A DNA stretch of 64,000 nucleotides from Clytia hemisphaerica (GCA_902728285.1 CACVBU010000865.1:3110355-3174354); one strand, 5' to 3'; shown: positions 12,676 to 24,417, counted from the first letter of the stretch. Notes: generated from the sequence alone by a model not told the origin. Program-made: numbers and translations.

Positions 12676-12679
12676 TTAC

Positions 12680-13280
12680 CGTTAGATCCTGTGACATTTT
12701 CAAAAGACTCCTCAAGCATCTGTCTGTTACCACCAATTTCATTCGTTGTTGATGTCGTCTCATCAGAGCCACCTCCTTCAACATTTGAACCTGGATTTTC
12801 GTTTTGATTTGAGGGGTAACTTAAAACTAAAACTGGTGTTTCTTGGACGAACTGAGATGTAATGATAAAGTACGTTTTCGACAAATAAACATTGTTTACA
12901 GTCTGGTAGTCCTTCAAGGTTTGTTGTAACACAACCAAATTGCCAGCAGAATCAGTCAATGTGAATGAACATTGTGAGTAGTGTTCCCCAAAAAAATTAC
13001 ATCCATTATTTCCAAAAAATAATGTTATGGCTTTTGTTAATAGCGACTCTAGCGTTTCTGTCGATTCCATGTCTAAAAATCTTGGTCCACCACCCTTTTT
13101 GAATGAAACTGTGGATGTTTCTTTGTCAGTAGTTCTTTTCCATCTCACATTTACCTTCTTAGGTTTTGGAGAGGGTGCATTATTGTTAGAGTAAGTTTGT
13201 CTAATTCTTGCAAGGATATTACTCATTCTAGCTTGCAAGTGCTTTCTTTTGGGTGCTTTCGATTCACCTTGTTGGTCCAT
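12680..13280 (-). CDS. Exon 1 of the HECT-like gene
   Basis: Open from an ATG at 13280 to the splice donor at 12680/12679 (G|GTAAGG), leaving phase 1. The encoded N-terminus is basic (KAPKRKHLQARM), followed by NVRWKR, GGGPRFLDM and a beta-rich segment around CSFTLTDSAGNLVV, then a Ser/Asn-rich tail with GGGSDETTSTTNE. The reading frame can be extended to 12561 only by reading through the donor into a MITE, so that extension is not real protein. Confidence 0.65.
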
Positions 13281-13441
13281 AAATTATATCTTAAAATTTT
13301 AATTTTAAATAAATTTCAAAAAAGAATTGTTCCAGATCATTTTAACATTATACCAGCAATAAAGGAAATGGAGGCAACCACTATATACACAATAATGACA
13401 TTTTTCTGACTCTGAAACTTTGATCGGGCTTTGATTCTTAT

Positions 13442-13671
13442 GGGTTGTTTTAAAAGGTGGTGCCATACCATGGGGTACCCCAATGGTGTACCTTATAGTC
13501 TACGCTGATTTCTCATTTCCACAGCATGATAATTTACTATCTTCGTAGATAAGCTGACTGTTCAAGCTTTAAATACTCCCCAATCTAGTCTGTAAATCTT
13601 TTTCGGGGTAGACCATAATAGGTACACCATTGGGGTACCCCATGGTATGGCACCACCTTTTAAAACAACCC
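13442..13671. mobile_element. Hairpin MITE, 230 bp, 9-bp target duplication
   Basis: Arms of about 60 bp are inverted copies (GGGTTGTTTTAAAAGGTGGT outward, containing TACCATGGGGTACCCCAATG). Flanks are GATTCTTAT (13433-13441) and GATCCTTAT (13672-13680), a 9-bp duplication with one mismatch, as expected of Mutator-type or similar elements. It lies just upstream of the HECT-like gene's start. Confidence 0.8.
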
Positions 13672-13963
13672 GATCCTTATTAAGTAAGATGGTTTTAACA
13701 GTGAAAGTAACCGAATAGCACAAACTTCTATGAAACACTAACTGGTTGTCTCCGTCTCGATGATACAATTTTGTTTATTATTCACAATCCCAGTGTGAGA
13801 AAAGTAATTGGAAATCTTCTAAGTCTCCAAGCTTTAGACAACAGAGAGGATAGGTACACATACAAATGTTGTGAGATGGACATATACTACTCACACAGAT
13901 ATTTCTCAGATTCTAGCTCAACTGAAGTTGGGATGATACATTAACAAATCAATACAAAAATTA

Positions 13964-15217
13964 GCCTGGGAATCCATAGTCCAGGGTCTGGAGCTCAACT
14001 ATTTTTTGCCTTTGATAATCTGATAGTGGAAAAAATAGAGAGTCCAGTGGAACCCACAAATTATGTAACTGAAACTATTAACTGTCACACCAAATTTGAA
14101 TTTAAAACCAATCAGAATTCCCTCTTTTTTAAATTTATAACTAAGGTCTTCGCATAATTAGAGGGGCTGACACCATAATTATTCATTCTAAAATGGCAGA
14201 AAAAAAACATAAAAGTTTAACATAAACTTTTATTTTATTTTTAAAAAGAGAAGAGAAATCACTATTTTATAAGTGTTTTTTTTCTTTTCTTGTTGTATAT
14301 AAAACATAATGAACAACAATGTCTTCCTCACTTGTGTTTTCAGATGTAAAAACCAAAAGATTTTGTTCAAAAAGTGTAAAATTAATCACCCAATTTGAAA
14401 ATAAACAAGCATCTTTTACCACCCACTGATCAGATCTTCGTTCATTTCTACCGTATCTTATCTACCATTTTGCCTTCGACTTCTCGAAGGTTTATTTACA
14501 TCCCCTTGGTTGTATCAACTAAAGATCTATATCTCAAACAAAATCAAGATATTGAGAGGGTATTTTAAAAAAGCCGTGCGACCACGAAACTCTCTCTATT
14601 TTCTTTTTAACACAGGGAATGAGAGAGCATTCTATTCAGTATACTTTCTGCCGTATTAGCGTAGAAATTGCACTCCAACGTAGATAAAAGATAAAGTAGA
14701 TAATTATAGGAGGACAGCCGTATGAAAAAGAAAGTGAGTATACATATTAGCAACAGCATCGAATATTACTTTTTCTTAATGGCAAAAGGAAAGACTTCCA
14801 TTATTTTCTCAATGTGATTGGATTGGTTTTCTTCTTTTTAAGATCTTCATTGTAGAATTGCTTCGTAAACTTTTAGATTCTCGGAATAAGATTTTGTTTT
14901 GAACGGCAGTTAGTCAAAATCAATAATTAAGCTGTGGTTTTCCTCACTAAGATAAAAACATTATTTAAAGACAAACAATACAGGCATTTTATTTTTAATC
15001 AAACAACCACAGATATTGCGCAATTTAGAATTATTTTCAAAAGTTGACGCATGCGTCGACCGAAAACGGTCGAGGGGTTCCCTCTGACGTCCTATCGCAG
15101 CGCCATCATTCAAATCAGAAAGCGAAGATAGTATACGGCAGACTTTCTGACTAGGGAATCCAAGCTCAGTAAAATCTGTAAAATCAAAAAAAAAGTTCAC
15201 TGGCTGGATATCCAGGC
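13964..15217. mobile_element. Element with GCCTGGATATCCA-type ends
   Basis: Left end GCCTGGGAATCCATAG and right end GGCTGGATATCCAGGC are inverted, flanked by TTA on both sides. The right subterminal text AAATCAAAAAAAAAGTT before the end is shared with the element at 42787-43586. No recognisable coding sequence. It is one of three members in this window. Confidence 0.6.
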
Positions 15218-15589
15218 TTATACAAAAATAAGATCCCCGATAAGATCTTTAAAAAGATACTACAAAAAATTGTACATGTTGTTGATAAAGAATGGGCCAA
15301 TAAAGTTTTATGTCTTAAAAAAACAATCCATTTTTGATTTGACTTTGTCACGAAGTTCAAGTATTCATAAAAAAGTATATACAAACCTCCCCCAACCTAA
15401 CAAACAACAAACGAAACGCACTCAACACACTGTCTATACTCAAACACTGCCAAAAAATTATGAAGCATAAGACAAGTGTGCGCGCACGTGTCTTTTTACG
15501 TTCTCTACTTTTCTTTTAAACTTTTCAAAAACGAGTAAGTGAAATATTACATTATGGGAGAGAGAAGTAAACATATCATGGCATGGAAG

Positions 15590-15700
15590 TAAAAAATATA
15601 TTACTTCTCTTAATCTTTTTAAAAAACTTTTACTTCTCTGTAAAAAATTTTTTACTTCTCTGCTAGACATTTTTACTTCTCTTCTAGAAATCATTTTTAG
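15590..15700. repeat. Short tandem array of TTTTACTTCTCT
   Basis: The word TTTACTTCTCT recurs about four times at spacings near 25-35 bp. Surrounding sequence to 15960 shows no gene. Confidence 0.6.
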
Positions 15701-15975
15701 AAGTAGCGAAACCTCAGAGCCATCGTAAGTCAGTCATTTTCTTTAACATTCTTTTCCCGTGCGGACGACTGCACGGCATTTCGGACTTCAGGTGTCGAAC
15801 CGGGTTCTGGGTCTACTTTTTGAAAATTTGTTTAACCCCTTTTTTGTTTCTTTGTATTCGTGTGCGACTTTTTGGTTATGTTTCTATGTTTGTTAGTTTG
15901 TTTTGACTGCGGGTCGGTTCAAGTTTATGGAATCTGGGGGAGGCTGAGTGTTGGACGTCCTTATTTCAATAAAAT

Positions 15976-16089
15976 TACGCCTACTGCGGTCTTAAAACTA
16001 TTAATGAGCTTGACACTAGTAAAGCTTCAGGTCCTGCTAGTATTCCAACCTCTTTCCTAAAACTAATCGCTAACCCTTACGAATTCTAG
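15976..16089 (+). pseudogene. Non-LTR retrotransposon reverse transcriptase fragment
   Basis: One frame gives LKTINELDTSKASGPASIP followed by TSFLKLIANP. This is the start of a LINE reverse transcriptase domain; the family consensus is LxxSKAxGPDGIPxxFLK. The usual Asp of GPDG is Ala here. Only about 35 codons remain before a stop and unrelated repeat sequence. A 5'-truncated or fragmented insertion. Confidence 0.6.
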
Positions 16090-16495
16090 GAAATCCAAAA
16101 GCATTTGACAGGCATTCCAAACACATTCCGTAAAATAAAATCCTTTAACATAGTTCAAATGCATTTCAAAATTAAAGAACACAATTCAAATGCAATTGAA
16201 GAATTGAAGAAAAAATGAACTGTGTTTGGATTGTTTAAACTTTTTTCCCTAAAAGTCTAAAAGTATTTCAAAGACAATCCAAGTTCTTTGAACAATGAAA
16301 TATTTTTGGATTGTTTCAAACACCTTTTCTGAAAGCAGTTCAAATACAATTCAGAATGGATGGTATTTGAAGTATCTACAAAAACTAAAAATAGCAACAT
16401 TCGAAAATTCAAATACAATCCAATACTGAGCATGCCCAAACTTGTCAGAAATTCGAATTTCAAATCAAAACAAAACATTTCAAAACTTTCAGAGT
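16090..16495. repeat. TTCAAATACAATT-type degenerate repeat, left of the CACTA-like element
   Basis: Repeated variants of TTCAAATGCATTTCAAA and ATTCAAATACAATCC on both strands. The same vocabulary fills 30590-31085 on the far side of the CACTA-like element. Whether the two blocks are one older element split by insertion or two copies is not decided. Confidence 0.5.
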
Positions 16496-16606
16496 CAAGG
16501 AAGGTTCACTTGAAAGACTGAAAGCTTTAAAAATTATTTTTTTGATTTGAAATGCTCCAGATCATAATTATCATGAGGTTGATTGTGGCTTTTTTAAAGG
16601 ATGGTT

Positions 16607-16634
16607 CCCAGCCGGCACAAGATGTTTTAGCGAC
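16607..16634 (+). repeat. Left terminal inverted repeat of the CACTA-like element
   Basis: Starts CCCAGCCGGCAC and runs to TTTTAGCGAC. It pairs with 30060-30088. Confidence 0.85.
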
Positions 16635-16764
16635 GTCTCAGTTGAATCTTAATTACATCTTCCAAAGATGCATTCGATAATGCATTTCAAAGATCTCTTA
16701 ACAACGTCTCCTGAAATCTTGAAATCGCCGAGTTTTCTTTTTTGTTTCTTATCTTATGACGATA

Positions 16765-16875
16765 TGTTTTAAAGACGTCTCCATTGAAGATGTTGATTAC
16801 GTCACTCATCTCATCTCACAACGAAATGTTTTAAAGACATCTCCGTTGAAGATGTTGATTACGTCACTAGATTCC
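16765..16875 (+). repeat. Left subterminal direct repeats
   Basis: ATGTTTTAAAGACGTCTCC then TTGAAGATGTTGATTACGTC occurs twice, about 59 bp apart, with two or three changes. Such arrays bind the element's own transposase in plant CACTA systems; the role here is inferred. Confidence 0.75.
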
Positions 16876-16899
16876 AAGCTTCTCGTCTTCTGTGAGACG

Positions 16900-17143
16900 G
16901 GTTCGAGACATACCCAAGACCGCGCCATTTTTTTATCGGTACGGGGGCTCTTTTCATGGCGAATCGTCATAATTCGGAGGTAAACTATTTTATTTCGACC
17001 CCCCGGAACACAGTATTTTTTTTTTGTCTTCGATCAATTTGTGCGGGAAAATTGGCAGTCTTCGTTTTGCAAACAAGAAGAAAGACATCTCCTTCATCAA
17101 GACACTCTCCTTCTTACAAAGATCAAAAACAATATATCAAGAA
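16900..17143 (+). other. Candidate 5' untranslated exon of the transposase gene
   Basis: Sequence ending ATATCAAGAA|GTAAGTAA at 17143 has a strong splice donor. The next good acceptor in front of an ATG of the transposase is TCTCTTAAAG|TTAATG at 21817. Spliced together they give a leader with no long ORF. Transcript data would be needed; this is inferred from splice motifs only. Confidence 0.35.
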
Positions 17144-17651
17144 GTAAGTAATTTATTCACTAATGTTTTTTAGCCCGTGTTCGGCAGTCCTGTGAAGGCT
17201 ATAGGCTTCATATTTGTTTATAGTCGTTCACTGTTCACAGTTTCAAAAAGAAGAAAAAGAAGGCAGGAGTTTTTCTGGAAAGAATGAAGAGATTTTCGGT
17301 TGTATTTTTACCTTTTATTTCTCTTGCTCCCACCAAAACAAAAATAATTAGTGGCTGTTCCATTCTATCTAACACAAAAAGACATCTATTCTATAGCTAT
17401 TGCATTATTTTTGTCTGCCTTAAACTACTTTATGAATAATAGTCAAACCTGCTGAAAGCCTTTCTGCCACTGTTTTTTATGTGTCTTCTCTTTTTTGTCC
17501 TCCCTTCTTGTATAATTGTTTTTTGTTTTTGATTTGGGACAAAAAATATCAAATTGATAATAAGAATAGGAGTATTGTTATTGAGTCTGACATTATTGGA
17601 TAACAAATCGATTATCACACAATTAGGTAATTGAAAGCATATAACTAGGTA

Positions 17652-18165
17652 GGCAGACGATATCATCCACCAGGATGCAAGTGAAATTTTCCAATCTGCA
17701 GACCTAGACAGGGGTTCAATTATTAATAGTTAGGATTAGAGGTGGGTTGGAGCTTGAAAGTCACATAAGGCCAAAGGCCTTCTTAGGGGCATTCGTACTC
17801 CTGAGGCTGAGAGTTAACTTAAGATCCCTTGTAGGGGCACCGAACTGGTAGGGTTGGGAGCTTTCTTGATTAACGTCTGTAAATTGCAAGCTATATACAA
17901 CTATTTGTGAATGACATCCTTCTGTTGTGTCTCGTTGGCGCAGAAGCGGTTGGCTGGGTATTGGGTTTGTGAACCAAGGTTACTTGCATTTGGTGGTTCC
18001 AGCCGAGGTTGGAGACGTATTTCACCGGTACAGGCAAATTTCAGAAAAATACTTGAAACATTTAGAAACACTTGAGAAAGTCTGAAAATCAGGATAGAAG
18101 ATTAGAAATTAGAAAATAGGGGGTAAATAAGCGAGGATGCATCCTGGTGGATAATATCGTTTGCC
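17652..18165. mobile_element. MITE with GGCARACGATAT ends
   Basis: Left GGCAGACGATATCATCCACC and right (minus strand) GGCAAACGATATTATCCACC are inverted copies, followed inward by CAGGATGCA in both. It lies inside the CACTA-like element, upstream of the transposase. It contains the tRNA-like segment described separately. Confidence 0.7.
17925..18035 (+). repeat. tRNA-like SINE head (pol III A and B box candidates)
   Basis: TTGGCGCAGAAGCGG (17935-17949) fits the tRNA A box, and GGTTCCAGCC (17995-18004) roughly fits the B box. TGTCTC near 17928 can pair with GAGACG near 18012 as a degenerate acceptor stem. Not a functional tRNA: no clean cloverleaf can be drawn by eye. Confidence 0.4.
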
Positions 18166-18169
18166 AACC

Positions 18170-21100
18170 ATATAACTAACTAGGCGGTCGTAATCGATAA
18201 AATCAATCATTGATTTAAATCAATAGATAATCGACATTAATCAATCAATTTAAATCTATAATCGATAACTAAGTAATCGATATTCACAATTTTGTTAACC
18301 TCAATTAATTATAATAAATAAAAAAAATAAATAATAGTAAAAAAATATAATCATGTATATAATAAAGGTTTTTATATGACTCTTATTATTTTTATTATTA
18401 TTTTTTATACCTATGTAGCGAGAATGGGCCTTCGGGCCTGATGTTGTTTAAAAATATATATAGATAGATAGATTATTAGCTATCTATCTAAAAGTCTAAT
18501 GTGAGTGAGCCGTGGGGGGGCCATTATGGATTTTTTTCCAAGTCTCTTTTTAAATCGAGCTCCGAGCGGGAAAACAGGAGTGTTCTATTTCGAGGCGGAG
18601 TACGTTTCTTTTGAGACACGTCACCCGAAAACATGCGTACGGTACTCAATTTTCCTTGCCGATTGGGAAACGTCGCCCGGTTCGGAAGCGTATTTATGAT
18701 CAGACCATACTGCTTTCTAACAGTCAAAATAAAGATGGCGGCAAAAATAAACAACTGGTTGCTACTGCTCTTTTGCCATTTTTCTTTGGTTTTTATGCTT
18801 TAATGAGTTGAATTGATTTGATTTTTGTGTGATTGTTACAAGTAATGGTTGATGATGAAGTTTTATTATTATTCTTTCCTGGATTTGATGCTTCGTTTGG
18901 TTTGGCATGAGAGATGCAATCTCTTGTATTCTTGAAAAACAGGACATTTTATCAACTTTCACAACAAACTTATCTCAATTTTGGCCGTATATTTACACAA
19001 ATTCTAACAAGGACGCAATATTTTTGGATAAATCTGACCATGCTAGGTATATTTGAAAATTAAATACTTGCAACATCAAAAAAGTTTGAACTCACTTTTT
19101 TATGATGGTTGTCCAAGTAGATGCACCAAATGGTTGTGGTTGGATAAGAACTGGTTAGCTTTGAAGTAAAAATTTAAACCCGCAGCGGAATTTACTGATT
19201 AATGATTGAATTTCTTCCACATGCATTTAAAAAAATGTAGAAAAGTTTTCCAGTCAGGCAAACAAAAAGATGTGTGTTTTCGGAATGTGGGTGAAGAAAA
19301 GAAGCTTTCATGCAGCCGGCCAGAAAAAAAATTTATTTGCTTTTTTTGATAACTTAAGTAATAAGATCATTGAAATAGAACTTTAAAGATAACTTTATAT
19401 ACAAACAATATTCGCAGTATGAAGTAAGCCCTGATATGTATCAACTACTAACAAACAAATCTTGATTTACAAGGGGGAATATCTATACACGTTTTTTTTT
19501 ATAAGAACAAACTATATAAGAACATAAGGCTTCGAGGCCCAAAAATTTAAGAACATTCTAAGGCTTTGGAGACTTAAAAACATGCATTTTCTTAAGAAAT
19601 TACATCAAAATGCTCAAAAAATGCTAAAAATAAGAACATTTTAAGAACATTTTTAGGCTTCAAATCCAAAAAACTAAGAACATCCGAAGGCTTCGAAAAT
19701 TTTTGACGTTCTTATAAAAAAAAAACGTGTAACCAAACTACTTTAATAGCTTGAATGCTCCAACTTGAGTTTTTATATGATGAACTATATAGATGAACCC
19801 ATAGTCTGCGGCCGGGTTATAAAGTTATTTTTTCTTTTGCATTACACTTTTTTTATATAATAACCAGTTTAATTTTTCTAAGCCTCAAATGTTCTTATTT
19901 GTTTTTGCACTTTGAGCCTCTAATCATGTTCTTATTAATAGGATGAAGTGAGGTATTTTAGGCATTATACTCATTTTTATTACTTTGACCCCTAAATTGC
20001 TTGAAATTGAGTTGTTTCAGGCTCAGCATTGTTCTTAAATTGTTCTTTTTTTTGGCGATTTTGAGGAAACATGAAATATTCGAATTTTCGAGCTACTTTA
20101 ATTTAAGGTACTATGAGTTTTGTAAAAGTGTTTGCCACGCTATAGAGCAAAAGCATATCAAGGTTTTCTTGACTTTACGTACGCCACCTCTGTTACACTT
20201 TGTTGTGATCAAACAAAAATATTAAAGATCAGGAGAAAAAAGATTTTTCTGGTACCGCGGAGATATAGTTATCCATAACAGATAAAGAGGAAGTTTTGAT
20301 TTTAAACTTGTTTGCAGGGAATTTTAAGGGTCTGTAGTATGACTTGGTGCAAGTTATGATGTTTAACAAACTAATCGAAAATGAATGATGATCAAACTAT
20401 TAATTTGTGCCTTTGAACAAATTTTTAACAAAATGTTTGTTACAATTGTTTGTTGGTAATTTTTATTTTAGTTTTTCAAATTATTGTATAAATCATTTTT
20501 CACGTAAGTAATCCAAAAACAATGATTTCAAGGACTAATCTTACTCATCTTGATTTTTTTTTACAAATAAAATTGTTAGAAGATGTTATTGACATTGCAT
20601 CAAAAGAATTTCTATAAAATTTCTGTCTGGACATATAATCCAAAATCTTAAAAATTCTCTTTTTAAATTACATACAATACATTTTGTTAGTTTATCATTA
20701 AAAAAAAACAAAAAACTGCCATAAACATGATTTTAAAATTAAATTTACCTGCAAGTTTTAGGATCACTTAAAATACTGGGTTGGTATCCAGCGCGGTTAA
20801 TCTGACCATGAATTTTGGTATTTCAACTCTTATATAAAAATGTTTGCGTTTTTATGCTTCTTTTAGAATGAGTTCGATCGCAAATATTTTTTAAAACGAA
20901 ATTCAATAAAAATTCAGCTCCTACCTTAAGGAAACTTATTTTGCAAAAACTAATTTTGAAGAAATTTGCATACTGTATTGAGAAAAATTAAGTCCTTCTA
21001 AGGTAGTTTTGTCTTTTTGCTGATAATTTCTATAAAATTCTTTAAAATTTAACTCAAACTTCAATTTCACTTTAAAAAGTCACTCTCAAATTGTCTACTC

Positions 21101-21816
21101 ATGATGGCTGGCCAAAATGGCTAGGTTCTTGGAGTCTATACAAAATAACTTGTTCTTGTCAATCAAGTCATGGATTTTAAATTCTATTCTATTTTTTTGA
21201 CAGAAATCTTCAGTTTTTTATTCATAACACTCTATTTTTCATGATTCCATAGTGTGAGGAGGGCTTTATAAAAAGAACTCTTCAAAAAATGGCAAAACAG
21301 GAGAATTGATTTAATCAAAAATAAAATTTTTATCCAACCAATCATTTAACAAAATATTTGGACTTTTCTCTTTGTAAATATCTAATTGCTTTGTGAATAC
21401 TTTTTGTTTAAAAAATTCAAAATTTTGTCATATTATTTTGATTCAGGCATTCATTTTAAATCTTCATGAGAGATCTCAGAAAAACACTAGCCCTTGCTTG
21501 TTTTAATGTGTGTCAAGTGATATAAGATCTCAATGAAAGACATTGAAGTCTGTCTTAAAATTATGTGGACACTATACTGTTTTAACATTTTCTCTACACT
21601 CATTTTCCTTTTCATTTTTCTTCAAAACTATCTTTTCAACTGTTTATTATGGCATAAATTGGTGCTGAGAAAATGTTAGGAAAGTAAAGTCTCCATAAAA
21701 TTTTGAAACAGACTTTAAAAGAATTCAAATTTAGTTGAAGTATCTCTCTATTTCAAAATTCTGCAATTAGAACCAAGTGTGTGATTGTAACCTCGATTCA
21801 TTTTCCTCTCTTAAAG
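18170..21816. other. Long intron or upstream region of the transposase gene
   Basis: Apart from the MITE at 19488-19729 and an ATCGAT-rich AT tract at 18190-18350, this holds no recognisable gene. Predicted small ORFs here lack domains and overlap each other on both strands. It is likely the first intron or promoter region of the CACTA-like transposase. Confidence 0.5.
19488..19729. mobile_element. MITE with CACGTTTTTTTTTTATAAGAAC ends, TA duplication
   Basis: Perfectly inverted ends of at least 20 bp (CACGTTTTTTTTTTATAAGA outward), flanked by TA (19486-19487 and 19730-19731). The interior repeats AAGAACATT and AAGGCTTCGA-like words. A larger relative with the same kind of ends is nested at 31455-32817, and a diverged one lies near 27140-27490. 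Confidence 0.85.
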
Positions 21817-21819
21817 TTA

Positions 21820-23784
21820 ATGGATGAGTCAAAGAAAAGAAATAAACGAAGGAGAGTACAGAAGTTGGCCGATAAATTATTTGGTGAAGCCTCTCCTAAA
21901 GTCTTAGTTACTGAAGCTGCTCCTTTCCAAGTTACTGAAGATGTTCCTATTCAACTTAATGTTTCCCAAGATTTAGACAATATTTATGAACAGTCTGATT
22001 TTGGAAGTACTTTCAGCTCTTCAGATGAATCATTTGATACCACTATAGAAGCACTCTCGTCTGAGAATGATGATGATCTTGGCATTCTCTTTTGTGATAC
22101 AGTATTGGATAAAAATGCACAGTTACAGTCTGACTTAAGAAATGTCGCCACAAAATATAGATTGAGTCGAAGCTGTGTAAACGACTTACTTTCGTCCCTC
22201 ATTGATTATGGAGTTGAAATACCAAAAGACTCGAGAACACTTCTTAAAACTCAAAGGACTGTTGATGACATAATTCGCAATCCTGGGGAGGAAAGTTCCT
22301 ACAGATATTTTGGCATTGAAGATAACTTGCAATTATTGTTATCTGAAAACCTTATTGATTTTCCTGAAAATAAATTAAAACTTCTTGTAAACATAGATGG
22401 TGTCCCTATTTCAAAGTCATCTAATGCACAACTTTGGCCCATCCTAGGAGCTGTATTTAAATCAAAGTATGTTTTTCCGATTGCTATTTTTTATGGAACT
22501 AGTAAACCTTCCTCAGCTGCAGATTTTTTATCAGATTTTGTGGACGAGGTTATCAATTTAAGAAGAAATGGAATCACCTTTCAAGGAACTGTTTTACTGT
22601 TTGAGCTTAAAGCACTTATTTGTGATGCACCAGCTAGATCATTTGTGAAATGCACTATTGGTCATGCTGGCTATAATGCGTGTGAGCACTGTGAGGTGAG
22701 AGGTGAAAGAAAGGAAAACAGAACTGTGTATGACTCTTTTAATGATGATCCACTTAGGACTGTTGAAAAATTCAATGAATTAGGATATGAGCATCATCAA
22801 CATGATTTGTCACCACTCATTCCAATAGTTAACTGTATTGATGATTTTCCTTTGGATTACATGCATATGGTACTACTTGGTGTTGTAAAAAGAGCATTGG
22901 TTTTTATCTTAAAAGGAGACAAAATTTGCAAAGTATCCCGTCGACAAGCTATTGAGATTTCGAATCGGTTGATCTCTTTACGTAGAAATATCCCTTCCAA
23001 CTTTAACCGAAAGCCACGCCCTCTAGATGAACTTTGCTACTGGAAAGCTACAGAGTTCCGTCTATTTTTGATTTATCTTGGACCTGTGGTATTGAAAAAG
23101 ATGGTTTCAAGCAAACTTTACCAACACTTTTTAGCGTTACATGTTGCGTTAACAATTCTGTTACAAGAACATATTGAACTACATCCTGAACTTGTGGTAT
23201 ATGCAAGAGATCTTTTGAAATGGTTTTCTAAAACTTCAAAGTCTGTATATGGCCCTCTTTTCAATGTTTACAATGTTCATTCCATTGTCCATATTGCTGA
23301 CGATGTATTGAAACATGAATGCTCACTCAATGAAATTTCAGCTTTTCGATTTGAGAACTACATGCAAACTTTGAAAAAGATGGTTCGCAATGGAAGTAAT
23401 CCAATCACTCAAATCGTTAAAAGGCTTGGGGAGATACAAATTAACAGCTCTCTACTGTCAGATAAACCGAAAAAGTGCTTTAAGGTAAACTCAAGGGATT
23501 GTTTCTTTTTGACGATTGGCGGAGATGTGTGCGAAATCAAGAAGGAAACCGACAATGGCTACGAGTGTCAAGTTATAAAACGGAAATATTTTGAATCCTT
23601 CTACACTTTTCCAATAGAATCTATGAAGCTTGATATCCTGTACTTGCGAAGTTCTACAAAAATTAATAGAAAAATTGAATCATTTACCATATCTTCAATT
23701 AAAAAGAAAATGATCAGACTCTTTTACAAAAACAACTTTATTTTTTTCCCTCTATTACATGATGTAGAAAATAATATGTATTAA
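21820..23784 (+). CDS. CACTA/EnSpm-type DDE transposase
   Basis: Open frame of 654 codons from ATG at 21820 (MDESKKRNKRRRV), directly after a splice acceptor (CTCTTAAAG). An upstream in-frame extension begins with GTG and crosses that acceptor, so it is rejected. Layout: basic N-terminus; Ser/Asp/Glu-rich acidic segment (residues about 45-90); LLVNIDGVPISKSSNAQLWP with the first catalytic Asp (D193); ICDAPARSF with the second Asp (D269); a CEHC zinc pair (C288/C291); PLDYMHMVLLGVVKR (about 345-357), the family's signature; and SAFRFENYMQTLKKMV with the probable catalytic Glu (E512). It would cut and join element ends in the nucleus. No frameshift or internal stop is present. Its only intact neighbour is the DUF4806 gene downstream on the same strand, 1.1 kb away. 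Confidence 0.85.
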   Translation: MDESKKRNKRRRVQKLADKLFGEASPKVLVTEAAPFQVTEDVPIQLNVSQDLDNIYEQSDFGSTFSSSDESFDTTIEALSSENDDDLGILFCDTVLDKNAQLQSDLRNVATKYRLSRSCVNDLLSSLIDYGVEIPKDSRTLLKTQRTVDDIIRNPGEESSYRYFGIEDNLQLLLSENLIDFPENKLKLLVNIDGVPISKSSNAQLWPILGAVFKSKYVFPIAIFYGTSKPSSAADFLSDFVDEVINLRRNGITFQGTVLLFELKALICDAPARSFVKCTIGHAGYNACEHCEVRGERKENRTVYDSFNDDPLRTVEKFNELGYEHHQHDLSPLIPIVNCIDDFPLDYMHMVLLGVVKRALVFILKGDKICKVSRRQAIEISNRLISLRRNIPSNFNRKPRPLDELCYWKATEFRLFLIYLGPVVLKKMVSSKLYQHFLALHVALTILLQEHIELHPELVVYARDLLKWFSKTSKSVYGPLFNVYNVHSIVHIADDVLKHECSLNEISAFRFENYMQTLKKMVRNGSNPITQIVKRLGEIQINSSLLSDKPKKCFKVNSRDCFFLTIGGDVCEIKKETDNGYECQVIKRKYFESFYTFPIESMKLDILYLRSSTKINRKIESFTISSIKKKMIRLFYKNNFIFFPLLHDVENNMY

Positions 23785-24040
23785 ATTATTTTTGTTTTTT
23801 ACTCTGCTGACTTGATACTTACTTTAGGTCATTAAAATATGTTCATCGCTAGGAGTAGGGGCCTTGTTGCTGTTAGTACGTTCGTTTTGAAGGGAGTCTT
23901 TTTAAATAATCTCTAATAATAATTTTCCTTGTTATTTTTATATATCCAAGCATATTCCGAGCCGCTGAATTGGAAGTCAGCAACTAGAAGTAGAAAGAAG
24001 GCTTATAGGATTCCTAAACTGTGACATTTGCAACCAATAT

Positions 24041-24375
24041 CACAGGAAATAATCTGTGAATCACATGCGTGTGAAAATCAATTTCCGAGCATGTGACCCT
24101 GCAAAAAATCACATGCGTGTGAAAATGTAATTCACAATCCATCTTTTCTCACTTGTTAAATAGAATAGAAGTGAGTTACTTTTAGGGTATTAAATCTCTC
24201 TCTCTAAGAAAGACAAACAATCCTATTTGTGATTTTAAATCTAGTCACACCCCATTTAATAAGTCGAGAAAAGATGGCTTGTGAATTGTATTTTCACACG
24301 CTTGTGATTTTTTTCAGAATCACATGCACAGAAATCAGTTTTACCAAGCATTTGATTTCCATACTTTTTCCTGTG
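24041..24375. mobile_element. MITE with CACAGGAAA ends
   Basis: CACAGGAAATAATC at the left and TTTTTCCTGTG at the right are inverted, and inner arms share TCACATGCGTGTGAAAAT and AAAGATGG/CCATCTTT text. Flanked by AT on both sides. It sits between the two genes of the CACTA-like element. Confidence 0.7.
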
Positions 24376-24417
24376 ATTGTCTCTTCAAGTTCGCCTTCTC
24401 GAATAACTTTCAATAAT

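Larger units (their letters stand above)
7571..13280 (-). pseudogene. HECT-like domain gene (E3-ligase-like family), disrupted
   Basis: Minus-strand gene with consistent splice phases. Exon 1 (13280-12680) encodes about 200 aa beginning MDQQGESKAPKRKH; it has the family's N-terminal NVRWKR and GGGPRFLDM motifs. A 60-nt exon follows in two tandem copies (10552-10493 and 10293-10234), then exon 9273-9216 (acidic, DLIDLVEDIE), then the last exon 8521-7571. The last exon has the HECT-like core: RLRRSTLREDML, QFKLIDCTGKEE, HDYFVEEW, ILVKGFLDCGYFP, and a C-terminal RRSIAHTCAPLLEI in which Cys sits at the HECT catalytic position. A frameshift near 8385 separates GKEETAEGT from SFWREILDT. The current stop (7571) lies at the foldback junction; past that element the frame runs nine more codons to a TGA near 4660. 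Ubiquitin-ligase activity is inferred from family only. The gene is probably inactive. Confidence 0.7.

Noticed and set aside
12561..12679. Continuation of the exon 1 ORF into a Pro/Gly-rich tail
   Set aside because: This part is read through the splice donor into the MITE at 11573-12675.
17925..18035. Functional tRNA gene
   Set aside because: A and B box-like words exist, but no complete cloverleaf can be drawn; better explained as a SINE head.
21781..21819. Upstream in-frame extension of the transposase starting with GTG
   Set aside because: It crosses a polypyrimidine tract and AG acceptor directly before an ATG; the extension is intron sequence.
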